The position numbers and the translations under genes were made by a program. Positions 1-9,125 of a DNA stretch of 49,836 nt are shown here, in pieces. Every line of letters starts with the position of its first letter. The first letter of the stretch is position 1. The notes under the pieces were generated by a model. That model ran no database searches. It was not told where the DNA came from and saw only the letters and a program-made list of their open reading frames with translations. This DNA is from Achromobacter arsenitoxydans SY8. Its GTDB lineage: Bacteria; Pseudomonadota; Gammaproteobacteria; Burkholderiales; Burkholderiaceae_B. The stretch lies in assembly GCF_000236785.1 (NCBI RefSeq), contig NZ_AGUF01000026.1, positions 1 through 49,836 on the forward strand. Reading direction: 5' to 3'.

Positions 1-1
1 C

Positions 2-709
<708 letters not shown>

Positions 710-764
710 TGAAATCCGCCTCCGCAGCGCCGCGCGCTTCCCTCTGCAGGGAGCGGCGTCGCTG

Positions 765-1511
765 ATGCAAGTCCGTCGTCAACTGCTGCGGCCGGCTGTG
801 CGCCTGCGCCGCTCGCGCAGCGTCGCCACGGGCGTTTCCGAACGCCTGTGGCTGTTCGACCTGGACAATACGCTGCACGACACGTCGCACGCCATCTTCC
901 CCAAGATTGACCACGGCATGACCATGGCCGTGGCCGAGGCGCTGAACGTCGATGTGGACACGGCCAACCGCGTGCGCTCGCTGTACTGGAAACGCTACGG
1001 CGCCACCATGATCGGCATGGTCCGCCACCACGGCGTGGACGCGCACGAGTTCCTGCACCGCAGCCACGATTTCGACGTCGGTCCGCTGGTGCGGGCGGAA
1101 AAGGCGCTGGCCCACAAGCTGCGCCAATTGCCGGGACGCAAGGTGCTGCTGACCAATGCGCCCCTGCATTACGCCCGCGCGGTGCTTGCGCGCCTGGGCA
1201 TCCTGCGCCAGTTCGACAGCCTGTGGGCCATCGAACACATGCGTCTGCATGGCGAGTTCCGGCCCAAGCCTTCGCCCGCCCTGCTGCGCTACGTGCTGGC
1301 CCGCGAGGGCGTTCCCGCCCACCGCGCCGTGCTGGTGGAAGACACGCTGGCCAATCTGCGCGGTGCGCGCCAGGCGGGTCTGCGCACCGTCCATGTGTAT
1401 CACCCTGGCACGCCCTTCTCGCGCGGACGCACGCAACGACCGTCTTACGTCGACTTGCGGGTAAACTCCGTCAGTGATTTATTGTTACGTCGGCGGCCCT
1501 TGCGGGGCTGA
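765..1511 (+). CDS. HAD-family pyrimidine 5'-nucleotidase
   Basis: This 248-residue protein belongs to the HAD phosphatase superfamily, in the pyrimidine 5'-nucleotidase group that dephosphorylates nucleoside monophosphates such as UMP and CMP. Motif I is FDLDNTLHD, with the nucleophile and acid aspartates in DLDNT at residues 32-36. Motif II is LLTNAP at 128-133, the conserved lysine lies in RPKPS near 168, and motif IV is VEDT at 191-194. The all-helical cap lies between motifs I and II. The ATG at 765 gives an arginine-rich N-terminal extension of about 25 residues before the fold, so a later start is possible. It sits between argB and slmA on the same strand. The substrate is inferred from family resemblance. 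Confidence 0.85.
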   Translation: MQVRRQLLRPAVRLRRSRSVATGVSERLWLFDLDNTLHDTSHAIFPKIDHGMTMAVAEALNVDVDTANRVRSLYWKRYGATMIGMVRHHGVDAHEFLHRSHDFDVGPLVRAEKALAHKLRQLPGRKVLLTNAPLHYARAVLARLGILRQFDSLWAIEHMRLHGEFRPKPSPALLRYVLAREGVPAHRAVLVEDTLANLRGARQAGLRTVHVYHPGTPFSRGRTQRPSYVDLRVNSVSDLLLRRRPLRG

Positions 1512-1563
1512 CGGCCCGCTCTTCCTCCCCTTCACCGTCATCCTGCGCAGAGCAGACCCGTCC

Positions 1564-2139
1564 ATGGCGAGCAAACCCGGCGAGCGCAAGACCCAGATTC
1601 TGCAGACTCTGGCCGAGATGCTGGAGCAACCCCATGCATCCCGAATCACCACGGCCGCCCTCGCCGCGCGCCTGGAAGTCTCGGAAGCCGCGCTCTATCG
1701 GCATTTCGCCAGCAAGGCGCAGATGTTCGAAGGCTTGATCGAATTTATCGAAACCAGCATTTTCACGCTGGTGAACCAGATCGCCACCGCCGAGCCCTAC
1801 GGCCTGAGCCAGGCCCATAAGACCGTCGCCATGCTGCTGACCTTCTCCGAACGCAACAAAGGCATGACGCGGGTGCTGACCGGCGACGCGCTCGTCACCG
1901 AAGACAACCGGCTGCAAGAGCGCATCAACCACATCAACGACCGGATCGAGGCTTCCCTGAAGCAATCGCTGCGTATCGCGATCACTGACGGCGGTCTGCC
2001 CCAAGAAACCAACGTCGCCGCGCACGCCAGCCTCCTGACGCATCTGGTGCTGGGCCGCTGGCTGCGCTACGCCCAGAGCGGCTGGCGCGTCGCGCCCACG
2101 TTGCATCTGGACGAACAGCTGCGCCTGGCGCTTGGCTGA
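1564..2139 (+). CDS. slmA: Nucleoid occlusion factor SlmA (TetR family)
   Basis: SlmA binds DNA across the chromosome and blocks FtsZ ring assembly over the nucleoid. The protein has 191 residues from the ATG at 1564, close to the 198 of Escherichia coli SlmA. The TetR-type helix-turn-helix spans about residues 28-51, with ITTAALAARLEVS and the recognition helix ALYRHFASK. The rest is the helical dimer domain. The frame is open back to 1474, but that extension reads through low-complexity residues and overlaps the preceding gene, so the start MASKPGERK was preferred. The assignment to SlmA rather than a generic TetR regulator rests on overall resemblance and on the place next to argB. Confidence 0.88.
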   Translation: MASKPGERKTQILQTLAEMLEQPHASRITTAALAARLEVSEAALYRHFASKAQMFEGLIEFIETSIFTLVNQIATAEPYGLSQAHKTVAMLLTFSERNKGMTRVLTGDALVTEDNRLQERINHINDRIEASLKQSLRIAITDGGLPQETNVAAHASLLTHLVLGRWLRYAQSGWRVAPTLHLDEQLRLALG

Positions 2140-2435
2140 GCCCCATTAGATCCGTAACACGAACAAATTAAGCTGAGACTGCGCGTCAGTTGCTGCATTT
2201 GCCGGCGCAATTACTTGGCTTTGACGCAACAACTACGCTTGCGGCCAAAAAGGGGCCGGGAGCATAATGCCCGGAGCAAGGTTTCCACAAGCACTAAGCT
2301 CCACCCACTTGATTCACATCAATACGGGTTTTCCTGAATGCCGTCACGATCATCCTGTAGCGTCGACACACCGATTTGATTGACCCCGTGCTCGCGGGCG
2401 GTGTTTCGTCAGTTTGACCTCAACCGGAGAAGGAT
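2140..2435 (+). promoter_or_regulatory. Upstream region of the DASS transporter gene
   Basis: This 296-base stretch holds no gene. It is less GC-rich than its surroundings. A TTGACG hexamer lies at 2221-2226 and a CATAAT hexamer at 2273-2278, but the two are too far apart to form one promoter. A short inverted repeat, ccggg/cccgg, surrounds the second hexamer. A good ribosome binding site (GGAGAAGG) lies just before the ATG at 2436. No terminator for slmA was recognised. Confidence 0.4.
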
Positions 2436-3929
2436 ATGGCCGCGGAAACCGCTGTCCCCGCCTCGCAAGCCCCCAAGAAAACCAAAATTCCAATCGGCCT
2501 CGTCGCCGGCATCGTCGTGATGATCGGCGTGCTGATGATGCCCCTGCCAGCGGAGCTGCCAGTTGCCGGCCACCGCATGCTGGCAATCCTGGCATTTGCC
2601 GTGGTGGTCTGGATTACCGAAGCCGTTTCCTACGAAGCCAGCGCGATCATGATCACGACGCTGATGGCTTTCCTGCTGGGCACGGCTCCGACAGTCAAAG
2701 ACCCCAACGTGCTTTACGGCACCTCGGCCGCCATCAGCATGGCACTCACCGGCTTTTCGAACTCGGCGCTGGCGCTCGTTACCGGCGCCTTGTTCATTGC
2801 GGCGGCCATGACGTTCACTGGACTGGACCGGCGCATCGCGCTGGTCACGCTGTCCAAGGTGGGCACCAGCACCCGCCGCATCCTGATCGGATGTATCGCG
2901 GTGACGATCGTGCTGAGCCTGGTCGTGCCCAGCGCCACCGCACGCAGCGCGGCGGTGGTTCCCATCATGATGGGCGTCATCGCGGCCTTCGGTGTGGACA
3001 AGCGCTCGAACATCGCTGCCGGCATCATGATCATCGTGGCCCAGGCCACCAGCATCTGGAACGTCGGCATCCAGACCGCCGCGGCGCAGAACCTGCTGAC
3101 GGTCGGCTTCATGGAAAAAATGTTGGGCGAACGCGTAGCGTGGTCGGACTGGCTGATCGCCGGCGCTCCCTGGTCGCTGATCATGTCGGCCGTGCTGATC
3201 GTCATCGTGCTCAAGCTGCTGCCGCCGGAAAGCAACAGCATCGCCGGCGGCAAGGAAGCCGTCGAGAAGTCGCTGCTTGACCTGGGCCCCATGACTGGCG
3301 CGCAAAAGCGCCTGATGGCCGTGTCGATCATGCTGCTGCTGTTCTGGTCTACCGAAGGCAAGCTGCACAAGTTCGACACGACCTCGACCACCTACTTCGG
3401 CCTGGTTCTGCTGATGTTGCCGCGCTTTGGCGTGATGACATGGAAAGACGTGCAATCGCGCATTCCATGGGGCACCGTGATCGTGTTCGGGGTTGGCATC
3501 AGCCTGGGCACCGCCCTGCTGACGACGCAGGCCGGCCAATGGCTGGGCAACCAGGTCGTGCAGCATACCGGCCTGGACCACCTGGGCCCGCTGGCCATCT
3601 TCGCCATTCTGGCTGCGTTCCTCATCATCATCCACCTGGGCTTTGCCAGCGCCACCGCACTGACTTCGGCCATGCTGCCGATCCTTATTTCGGTGCTGGC
3701 GACGCTGCCGGGAGACTTCAGCCGCCTGGGCATGACCATGCTGCTGGGCTTCGTGGTCAGCTACGGCTTCATCCTGCCCATCAACGCGCCGCAGAACATG
3801 GTGTGCCTGGGTACGGAAACCTTCAACGCGAAGCAATTCGCCAAGGTCGGGATCATCGTCACCATCGTGGGCTACCTGCTGATGTTGCTGATGGGCATGA
3901 CCTACTGGCGCTGGCTTGGCTGGCTGTAA
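2436..3929 (+). CDS. DASS/SLC13-family anion:sodium symporter
   Basis: This 497-residue integral membrane protein belongs to the divalent anion:Na+ symporter family, which imports di- or tricarboxylates, sulfate or organosulfonates. It shows about a dozen hydrophobic segments. The two conserved hairpin motifs that form the sodium and substrate sites are recognisable as VPSATARSAAVVP (residues 164-176) and LPINAPQNM (residues 447-455). Both depart from the canonical Ser-Asn-Thr wording, as is common outside the succinate and citrate branch. A ribosome binding site precedes the ATG. An Ldh2-type dehydrogenase begins 12 bases downstream, so the two are very likely co-transcribed and act on the same or related substrate. 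The substrate itself cannot be read from the sequence. Confidence 0.88.
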   Translation: MAAETAVPASQAPKKTKIPIGLVAGIVVMIGVLMMPLPAELPVAGHRMLAILAFAVVVWITEAVSYEASAIMITTLMAFLLGTAPTVKDPNVLYGTSAAISMALTGFSNSALALVTGALFIAAAMTFTGLDRRIALVTLSKVGTSTRRILIGCIAVTIVLSLVVPSATARSAAVVPIMMGVIAAFGVDKRSNIAAGIMIIVAQATSIWNVGIQTAAAQNLLTVGFMEKMLGERVAWSDWLIAGAPWSLIMSAVLIVIVLKLLPPESNSIAGGKEAVEKSLLDLGPMTGAQKRLMAVSIMLLLFWSTEGKLHKFDTTSTTYFGLVLLMLPRFGVMTWKDVQSRIPWGTVIVFGVGISLGTALLTTQAGQWLGNQVVQHTGLDHLGPLAIFAILAAFLIIIHLGFASATALTSAMLPILISVLATLPGDFSRLGMTMLLGFVVSYGFILPINAPQNMVCLGTETFNAKQFAKVGIIVTIVGYLLMLLMGMTYWRWLGWL

Positions 3930-3941
3930 AGAGGCATCGTC

Positions 3942-4991
3942 ATGAAACTCACGATCGCCCAAGCCAACGAGTACGGCCGCCGAGTGCTGACGGCGCAAGG
4001 CGTGCCCGAAGATATTGCCCGCGATGTGGCCGAGCATCTGGTCGAATCCGACCGCGTCGGCTACACCAGCCACGGCCTGTCTATCCTGACAAACTACCGC
4101 CGCGTGCTGTCGGAAGGCCTGGCGCAGGCCGATGGCCGGCCCGAGCTGGTCAACGACCGGGGCGCGATGCTGGCCTACGACGGCCATCATGGGCTGGGAC
4201 AGTATGTGGGCAAGGTCGTCATCGAAAAGGCGATTGAACGCACGCAGGAGCACGGCCAGTGCATCCTGACCCTGCGCCACAGCCACCACCTTGGCCGCAT
4301 GGGCCATTTCGGCGAGATGGTGGCGGCCAAGGGCCTGATCCTGCTGGCTTTCACAAACGTGATCAACCGCTCGCCGACCGTCGCGCCCTTCGGCGGCGCG
4401 CAGGCGTGCATGACCACGAACCCGCTGTGCTTCGCCGGCCCCCTGCCCGGCGGCCGCCCGCCGTTCATCGTGGACATGGCCACCAGCTCGATCGCCGTGA
4501 ACAAGGCCCGGGTGCTGGCCGCCAAGGGCGAACAGGCGCCTCCCGGATCGCTGATCGACGCCGACGGCAATCCGACCACCGATCCTGGCGCGCTGTTCAC
4601 CGATCCTCCGGGCGCGCTGCTGCCGTTCGGCGGGCACAAGGGCTACGCGCTGGGCCTGGTGGCCGAACTGCTGGCCGGCGTTCTGTCGGGCGGCGGCACG
4701 ATCCAGCCTGAACACCCGCGCATCGGCGTGGCGACGAACAATATGTTCGCGCTGCTGCTGGATCCGCAGGTGGACTTCAATACGGACTGGCGGTCGATGG
4801 AGGTGGGCGCATTCATCGACTACCTGCATGCCTGCAAGCCGCAGCCTGGCGTTGAGTCGGTGCAGTACCCCGGTGAATACGAGGCCCGGAATCGGGCGGT
4901 CAACGCGGATTCGGTCGAGTTCGACAGCCGGATCTGGGATGGACTGACGAAACTGGCCGTGGACCTGGGCGTGCCCGAGGCGCTGCCGTAA
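3942..4991 (+). CDS. Ldh2/malate-L-lactate dehydrogenase family oxidoreductase
   Basis: This 349-residue protein belongs to the Ldh2 fold family of NAD(P)-dependent 2-hydroxy or 2-imino acid dehydrogenases. Characterised members include malate dehydrogenase, ureidoglycolate dehydrogenase AllD, (R)-sulfolactate dehydrogenase ComC and the DpkA imine reductase. Family marks are SHG at residues 43-45, RHSHHLGR near 112-119, DMATSSIA at 178-185 and GHKGYALGL at 231-239. The length matches the family. It lies 12 bases after the transporter gene and the pair is closed by a strong terminator, so it forms a two-gene unit. The partnership suggests uptake and oxidation of a hydroxy-dicarboxylate or sulfolactate-like compound. 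That is inference. Confidence 0.87.
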   Translation: MKLTIAQANEYGRRVLTAQGVPEDIARDVAEHLVESDRVGYTSHGLSILTNYRRVLSEGLAQADGRPELVNDRGAMLAYDGHHGLGQYVGKVVIEKAIERTQEHGQCILTLRHSHHLGRMGHFGEMVAAKGLILLAFTNVINRSPTVAPFGGAQACMTTNPLCFAGPLPGGRPPFIVDMATSSIAVNKARVLAAKGEQAPPGSLIDADGNPTTDPGALFTDPPGALLPFGGHKGYALGLVAELLAGVLSGGGTIQPEHPRIGVATNNMFALLLDPQVDFNTDWRSMEVGAFIDYLHACKPQPGVESVQYPGEYEARNRAVNADSVEFDSRIWDGLTKLAVDLGVPEALP

Positions 4992-5016
4992 CGGTCTTCC
5001 TGTTCGTTTGTCGATG

Positions 5017-5052
5017 GCGGGCGCCTGGTGAATCCAGGCGCCCGCTTGTTTT
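5017..5052 (+). terminator. Rho-independent terminator after the dehydrogenase gene
   Basis: A perfect 12-base-pair stem (5017-5028 with 5034-5045) encloses the 5-base loop TGAAT and is followed by TTGTTTT. It lies 25 bases after the dehydrogenase stop and closes the DASS-Ldh2 unit. Confidence 0.9.
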
Positions 5053-5083
5053 GGGGTGTTGTTCGGTTCAGAGCGTTTGGCTT

Positions 5084-5371
5084 GCTGGCGTTGACCTGGG
5101 TTCTTGAGGCGCCCGGCACGGTGCGGGCCTGGGGCGCGCGGGGCTACGATTGCGGCCCGGAGCCTTCGCTCCGGGCTTCCCCGTTGTCAACCTCGTACGC
5201 CTTCGGCTCCCTACGGTTTCCCTCGGGCGCATCTACACGCCCCGCGCACCCCAGGCCCGCACCGCACCGGGCTCTGATGGTTTTATCTCCACCGGCGCTG
5301 GGATGACGCTTCGCGTATGGCCTGGTCTGGCCTGGTAGCTGCTCTGCCAGGTCTGCCAGGTGTCATACACC
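5084..5371. repeat. Composite palindromic repeat, copy A
   Basis: This intergenic region shares several modules in the same order with 27505-27999. (1) A lead segment at 5084-5115. (2) A long inverted repeat: 5119-5144 pairs with 5239-5264 over 26 positions with a single mismatch, and an outer 6-base-pair block (5111-5116 with 5267-5272) adds to it. (3) An internal hairpin, gcccggagc-cttc-gctccgggc, at 5155-5176. (4) A 21-base box at 5301-5321 beginning ggatgacgct. (5) A palindrome ggtgtcatacacc at 5359-5371. No open frame looks like a protein. The remaining 5372-5481, before the rodA stop, holds nothing that I recognise. I know no published name for this element. Confidence 0.85.
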
Positions 5372-5481
5372 TTCCGCACGAAGCCGTTGCGCACCCTCGA
5401 AATCAGACGCCAAACCGGAGGGGAGGAACGAAGACCGAGACGACTCTGCGTACAACTGATCGCCAAGAGCCACGCCGTCGA

Positions 5482-6618
5482 TCAGGTCTTCACCGACCGG
5501 TGCCGGCTGATGCTCATCATGATCCCGAACGCGATCCCCATCGTGAACAACGCCGTCCCGCCGTAACTCATGAACGGCAATGGCACCCCCACGACTGGCA
5601 GGATCCCCGTGACCATCCCGACGTTCACGAACACGTAGATGAACAGCATCATCGTCAGCGCGCCAGCCAGCAGCCGTCCGAATTGCGACGAGGCCCGGGA
5701 TGCGATCGTCAGGCCGCGGGCCATCATCAGGCCGTACAGCACCAGGATGGCGATGCCGCCGTACAAGCCGAATTCCTCGGCGTAGACGGCGAAGATGAAG
5801 TCGGTGGTTCGCTCGGGAATGAAGTCCAGATGGGTCTGCGTGCCCTTCATGTAGCCCTTGCCGTAGACGCCGCCCGAGCCGACCGCGATCATTGACTGGA
5901 TCGTGTGGAATCCCTTGCCCAACGGGTCGGAACTGGGATTGAGCAGCGTGCAGACGCGGTGCTTTTGATAGTCGTGCAGCACCACCCAGTTCACGTCGGG
6001 TTCGCAGAGCTGGTCCTCGTAGTAGACCAGCGTGCCGATGCCGATGACGCCCGCAAGCATGACCGGCACCAGCAGCTTGAACGACAGGCCTGCGAAGTAG
6101 ATGACGAAGAAGCCCGCGCCGAACACCAGCAACGCCGTGCCCAGGTCAGGCTGGAGCACGATCAGCCCGAAAGGCGCAGCCAGCATCGCCGCCGCCGCCA
6201 AGAAGTCGCGAATACGCACGGCGCCTTCGTGGCGCTGGAAGTACCAGGCCAGCATCATCGGCACGGCGATCTTCATCATTTCGGAGGGCTGGATGCGCGT
6301 CACGCCCAGGTTCAGCCAGCGGGTCGCGCCCTTGCTGGTTTCGCCGAAGAATTCCACGCCCAGCAGCAGCACGACGCCCACCACATAGAAGGGCAATGCC
6401 AGCTTCATCAGGAGCTTGGGCGGAATCAGCGCCATCGTCCACATCGCGAAGAACGCGATGATGAAGTTGCGGGATTGTTCCGCGAAGCGCCAGTCGGTGC
6501 CACCCACCGCGGAATGCATGACCGTCAGGCCCAGGGCGGCAAACATCATCAGGATGGCCAGCAGCGGCCAGTCGAACGCCGTGAACACGCGCAGCAGGAT
6601 CAGGCCCAGACGCTTCAT
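5482..6618 (-). CDS. rodA: Rod-shape SEDS peptidoglycan glycosyltransferase RodA
   Basis: RodA polymerises lipid II glycan strands in the elongasome and works with the transpeptidase PBP2. The 378-residue protein has the multi-spanning SEDS architecture of about ten membrane segments. The family signature RIQPSEMMK lies at residues 108-116, and a later block reads DFIFAVYAEEFGL. The ATG overlaps the mrdA stop by four bases (ATGA at 6615-6618), indicating translational coupling at the end of the mreB-mreC-mreD-mrdA-rodA operon. No terminator was found in the 110 bases before repeat copy A. Assignment to RodA rather than FtsW follows from the operon. Confidence 0.96.
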   Translation of the reverse strand: MKRLGLILLRVFTAFDWPLLAILMMFAALGLTVMHSAVGGTDWRFAEQSRNFIIAFFAMWTMALIPPKLLMKLALPFYVVGVVLLLGVEFFGETSKGATRWLNLGVTRIQPSEMMKIAVPMMLAWYFQRHEGAVRIRDFLAAAAMLAAPFGLIVLQPDLGTALLVFGAGFFVIYFAGLSFKLLVPVMLAGVIGIGTLVYYEDQLCEPDVNWVVLHDYQKHRVCTLLNPSSDPLGKGFHTIQSMIAVGSGGVYGKGYMKGTQTHLDFIPERTTDFIFAVYAEEFGLYGGIAILVLYGLMMARGLTIASRASSQFGRLLAGALTMMLFIYVFVNVGMVTGILPVVGVPLPFMSYGGTALFTMGIAFGIMMSISRHRSVKT

Positions 6619-8543
6619 GGTTGACGCACCAGGTCAGAGGTGATGGTTTCGACGGTGGCCATGGCGTCCGCGCGCTCGGGGCGCACGATCTTGTCCTGCC
6701 GGTCCTTTGCCAGCCAGTAGTCGAACACCTTGCGCGCGACCGGCGCCGCCACGCTGGCGCCCCAACCGGCGTTCTCGACGATCAGCGACACGGCGATGCG
6801 CGGATGTTCGAGCGGCGCGAAGCCCATGAAGAGCGCGTGGTCGCGCAGGCGCTCGTCGATGGCGCTGGCGCGGTAGTGGCCGCCGCGCAGGCTGAACACC
6901 TGAGCGGTGCCGGTCTTGCCGGCGGCCTGGTACGGCGTGTTGGCGAACGCGCGCCGCGCCGTGCCGGCCCGCACCACATCGGCCATTGCGTTCTTGATCA
7001 CATCCACGTTCGCCTGCTTGAGGGGAATGCGGTAATCGGGCGCCGCTTCGGTGGGCTTGGCCACGCCCGTGCGCGGATCGCGGACCGCGTGCACCAAGTG
7101 CGGACGGCGGTACAGGCCATTGTTGGCCAGGGTGGACGTGCCCTGCGCCAGCTGCAGCAGTGTGAAGGCGTTGTAGCCCTGGCCCACCGCCACGGAAATC
7201 GTCTCGCCCGCGTACCAGCGCTGGCGCTCCTTGTCCTTGTAGGCCGAGCGCTTCCAGTCGGTGGATGGCAGCACGCCGCGCTTTTCGCCTTCGAGGTCGA
7301 TGCCGGTGATCTGGCCGAAGCCGAATTGCTTGGTGAAATCGTGCAGCGCGTTCACGCCGATTTCGGGGCCCAGCGAATAGAAATAGGTGTCCGAGGACAC
7401 CACGATGGCCTTGTGCATGTCTGTCATGCCGTAGGCCGCGCCGCCAGCGTTGCGGAACTTCTGCCCCCCGAATTCGTAATAGCCGGGGTCGGACACGCGG
7501 TCGGTCGCGCGGCGCTTGCCGAGTTCCAGCGCGGCCAGGCCGACGAAAGGCTTATACGTGGAGCCGATTGGATAGGTGCCGTACAAGGGACGGTTGATCA
7601 GCGGGTGGTCGGGCGACTCGTTCAGCATGCGCCAGTTGTCCACATCAATGCCGTCCACGAACAAGTTGGGATCAAAGGACGGCTGCGACACGAAGGCCAG
7701 GACTTCGCCCGTATCCGGATCAATGGCGACCAGCGCGCCACGCTGTCCCTCGAAGGCCTCTTCCGCCACTTTCTGCAGGCCCATGTCGATCGACAGCATG
7801 ATGTCCGACCCCGGCACCGGATCAATCCGGCGCAGCGTGCGCATGGGGCGGCCGCCGGCGGTCACTTCGACCTCTTCGAGGCCGGTGCGGCCGTGCAACT
7901 GCTCTTCCCAGGTTTTTTCGATGCCCTTCTTGCCAATGACCTCGGTGCCGCGATAGTTGCCCAGCTGGCCGGCGCGGTCCAGTTCTTCGATGTCGTTGTC
8001 GGCAATGCGGCCGATGTAGCCCACTACGTGCGCGGCGGACAAGCCCTGCGGGTATTCGCGCACCCAGCGCGCGCGCAGCTCCACGCCCGGAAACTGGAAC
8101 GAGTGCGCCGCGAACCAGGCCGCCTCGGTTTCATTCAGGTTGTTGCGCAGCTGCAGGCTGGCGTAGCGGCTGGACTCGGCGGCGCGGCGCTTGAAGCGGC
8201 GCTGGTCGGCCGGGCTGATATACACGACCTCGGTCAGGCGCGCGAACAGCTCATTCATGTTGCCGGCCTGGGCGGGCACGACCTCGAGCGTATAGGTGCG
8301 GTAGTTGCGGGCCAGGACTTCGCCATTGCGGTCGAGGATTTCGCCGCGGCGCGGCGGAATCGGCACGACGGCGATGCGGTTGCGGTCCGCGCGTTCGGAC
8401 AGGCCTTCGTAGCGATCGACCTGCAGGTACCAGAACCGGCCCACGAGGACGCCGAAGCAGACCAGCGCAAACGCGCCGCCCACCCAGGCGCGCAGGCGGA
8501 AGCGCTGCTTCTGCTGCTGGCCGGTTTTCTTGAATTCAAACAT
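6615..8543 (-). CDS. mrdA: Penicillin-binding protein 2
   Basis: PBP2 is the class B transpeptidase that cross-links side-wall peptidoglycan during elongation. The 642-residue protein has a short cytoplasmic tail and one membrane anchor at about residues 20-42. A pedestal domain with RRGEILDRNG near 65-74 follows, then the transpeptidase domain. The catalytic serine motif is STYK at 328-331, the second motif is SSD at 383-385, and the third is KTGT at 543-546. The length fits the family (about 630). The gene begins 15 bases after mreD and overlaps rodA by four bases. Confidence 0.97.
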   Translation of the reverse strand: MFEFKKTGQQQKQRFRLRAWVGGAFALVCFGVLVGRFWYLQVDRYEGLSERADRNRIAVVPIPPRRGEILDRNGEVLARNYRTYTLEVVPAQAGNMNELFARLTEVVYISPADQRRFKRRAAESSRYASLQLRNNLNETEAAWFAAHSFQFPGVELRARWVREYPQGLSAAHVVGYIGRIADNDIEELDRAGQLGNYRGTEVIGKKGIEKTWEEQLHGRTGLEEVEVTAGGRPMRTLRRIDPVPGSDIMLSIDMGLQKVAEEAFEGQRGALVAIDPDTGEVLAFVSQPSFDPNLFVDGIDVDNWRMLNESPDHPLINRPLYGTYPIGSTYKPFVGLAALELGKRRATDRVSDPGYYEFGGQKFRNAGGAAYGMTDMHKAIVVSSDTYFYSLGPEIGVNALHDFTKQFGFGQITGIDLEGEKRGVLPSTDWKRSAYKDKERQRWYAGETISVAVGQGYNAFTLLQLAQGTSTLANNGLYRRPHLVHAVRDPRTGVAKPTEAAPDYRIPLKQANVDVIKNAMADVVRAGTARRAFANTPYQAAGKTGTAQVFSLRGGHYRASAIDERLRDHALFMGFAPLEHPRIAVSLIVENAGWGASVAAPVARKVFDYWLAKDRQDKIVRPERADAMATVETITSDLVRQP

Positions 8544-8558
8544 GACGCGACGCCGCCG

Positions 8559-9125
8559 TCAGGCGGAAGAGGATTCGGCGTCGTCGACGCCGCGTTGCGG
8601 CAGGTGCAGGACCCAGCCCGCCAACGGCCACAAGGCGGCCGTCAGCAGCACGCTGATGCCCCAGTCCCAGCCCGGCCACTTCCCGGCCAGCCACGCCTGG
8701 ATGATCTGCGTCACGAAACGGGCGATCAGGAACACCGGCAGCATGTGCATCGCCTGGCTCCAGAGATCGAACCGCTGCAGGCGGCGGTGCAGGACCACGG
8801 CGCCGTAGGCGACCAGCGTGTAGGACAGGGCATGCTCGCCGAGCAGGCCGGCGTCGTGCACGTCCATCAGCAAGCCAAAGAAAAACGCGGTGAACAGGCC
8901 AACACGGCGCGGCTCGTGTACGCACCAGAAGGCGATGATGAGCAAAAGCACGTCGGGCGCGCCCTGCCACAGGCGCCAGGGCAGCAGCGACACCAGCCAC
9001 GCCAGCAACACCGTACCCCAGACGAAGACCCCGTGCGCGGGACCCGACAGCCTGTCGGGCTGCACGTTGCTGGGCGTGCCCAGGCGGCGCCGGGGTTGCC
9101 CGGCGGTTTGATTAGTCCGATCCAC
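8559..9125 (-). CDS. mreD: Rod-shape-determining membrane protein MreD
   Basis: MreD is a small polytopic inner-membrane protein of the elongation complex. From the GTG at 9125 it has 188 residues with about five hydrophobic segments and the conserved block FFFGLLMDVHDAGLLGEHAL. The GTG start was chosen because an AGGAGGT ribosome binding site (plus-strand 9134-9140) lies eight bases upstream. The frame stays open to 9167, but an earlier start would lengthen the overlap with mreC. With this start the gene overlaps the mreC stop by 14 bases, a normal arrangement for this operon. Confidence 0.92.
   Translation of the reverse strand: MDRTNQTAGQPRRRLGTPSNVQPDRLSGPAHGVFVWGTVLLAWLVSLLPWRLWQGAPDVLLLIIAFWCVHEPRRVGLFTAFFFGLLMDVHDAGLLGEHALSYTLVAYGAVVLHRRLQRFDLWSQAMHMLPVFLIARFVTQIIQAWLAGKWPGWDWGISVLLTAALWPLAGWVLHLPQRGVDDAESSSA

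Noticed and set aside
2409-4829. Minus-strand open frame of 806 codons opposite the transporter and dehydrogenase genes.
   Set aside because: It is rich in His, Gln, Arg and Asp in the pattern produced by high-GC antisense shadows, has no domain, and lies opposite two well-supported genes.
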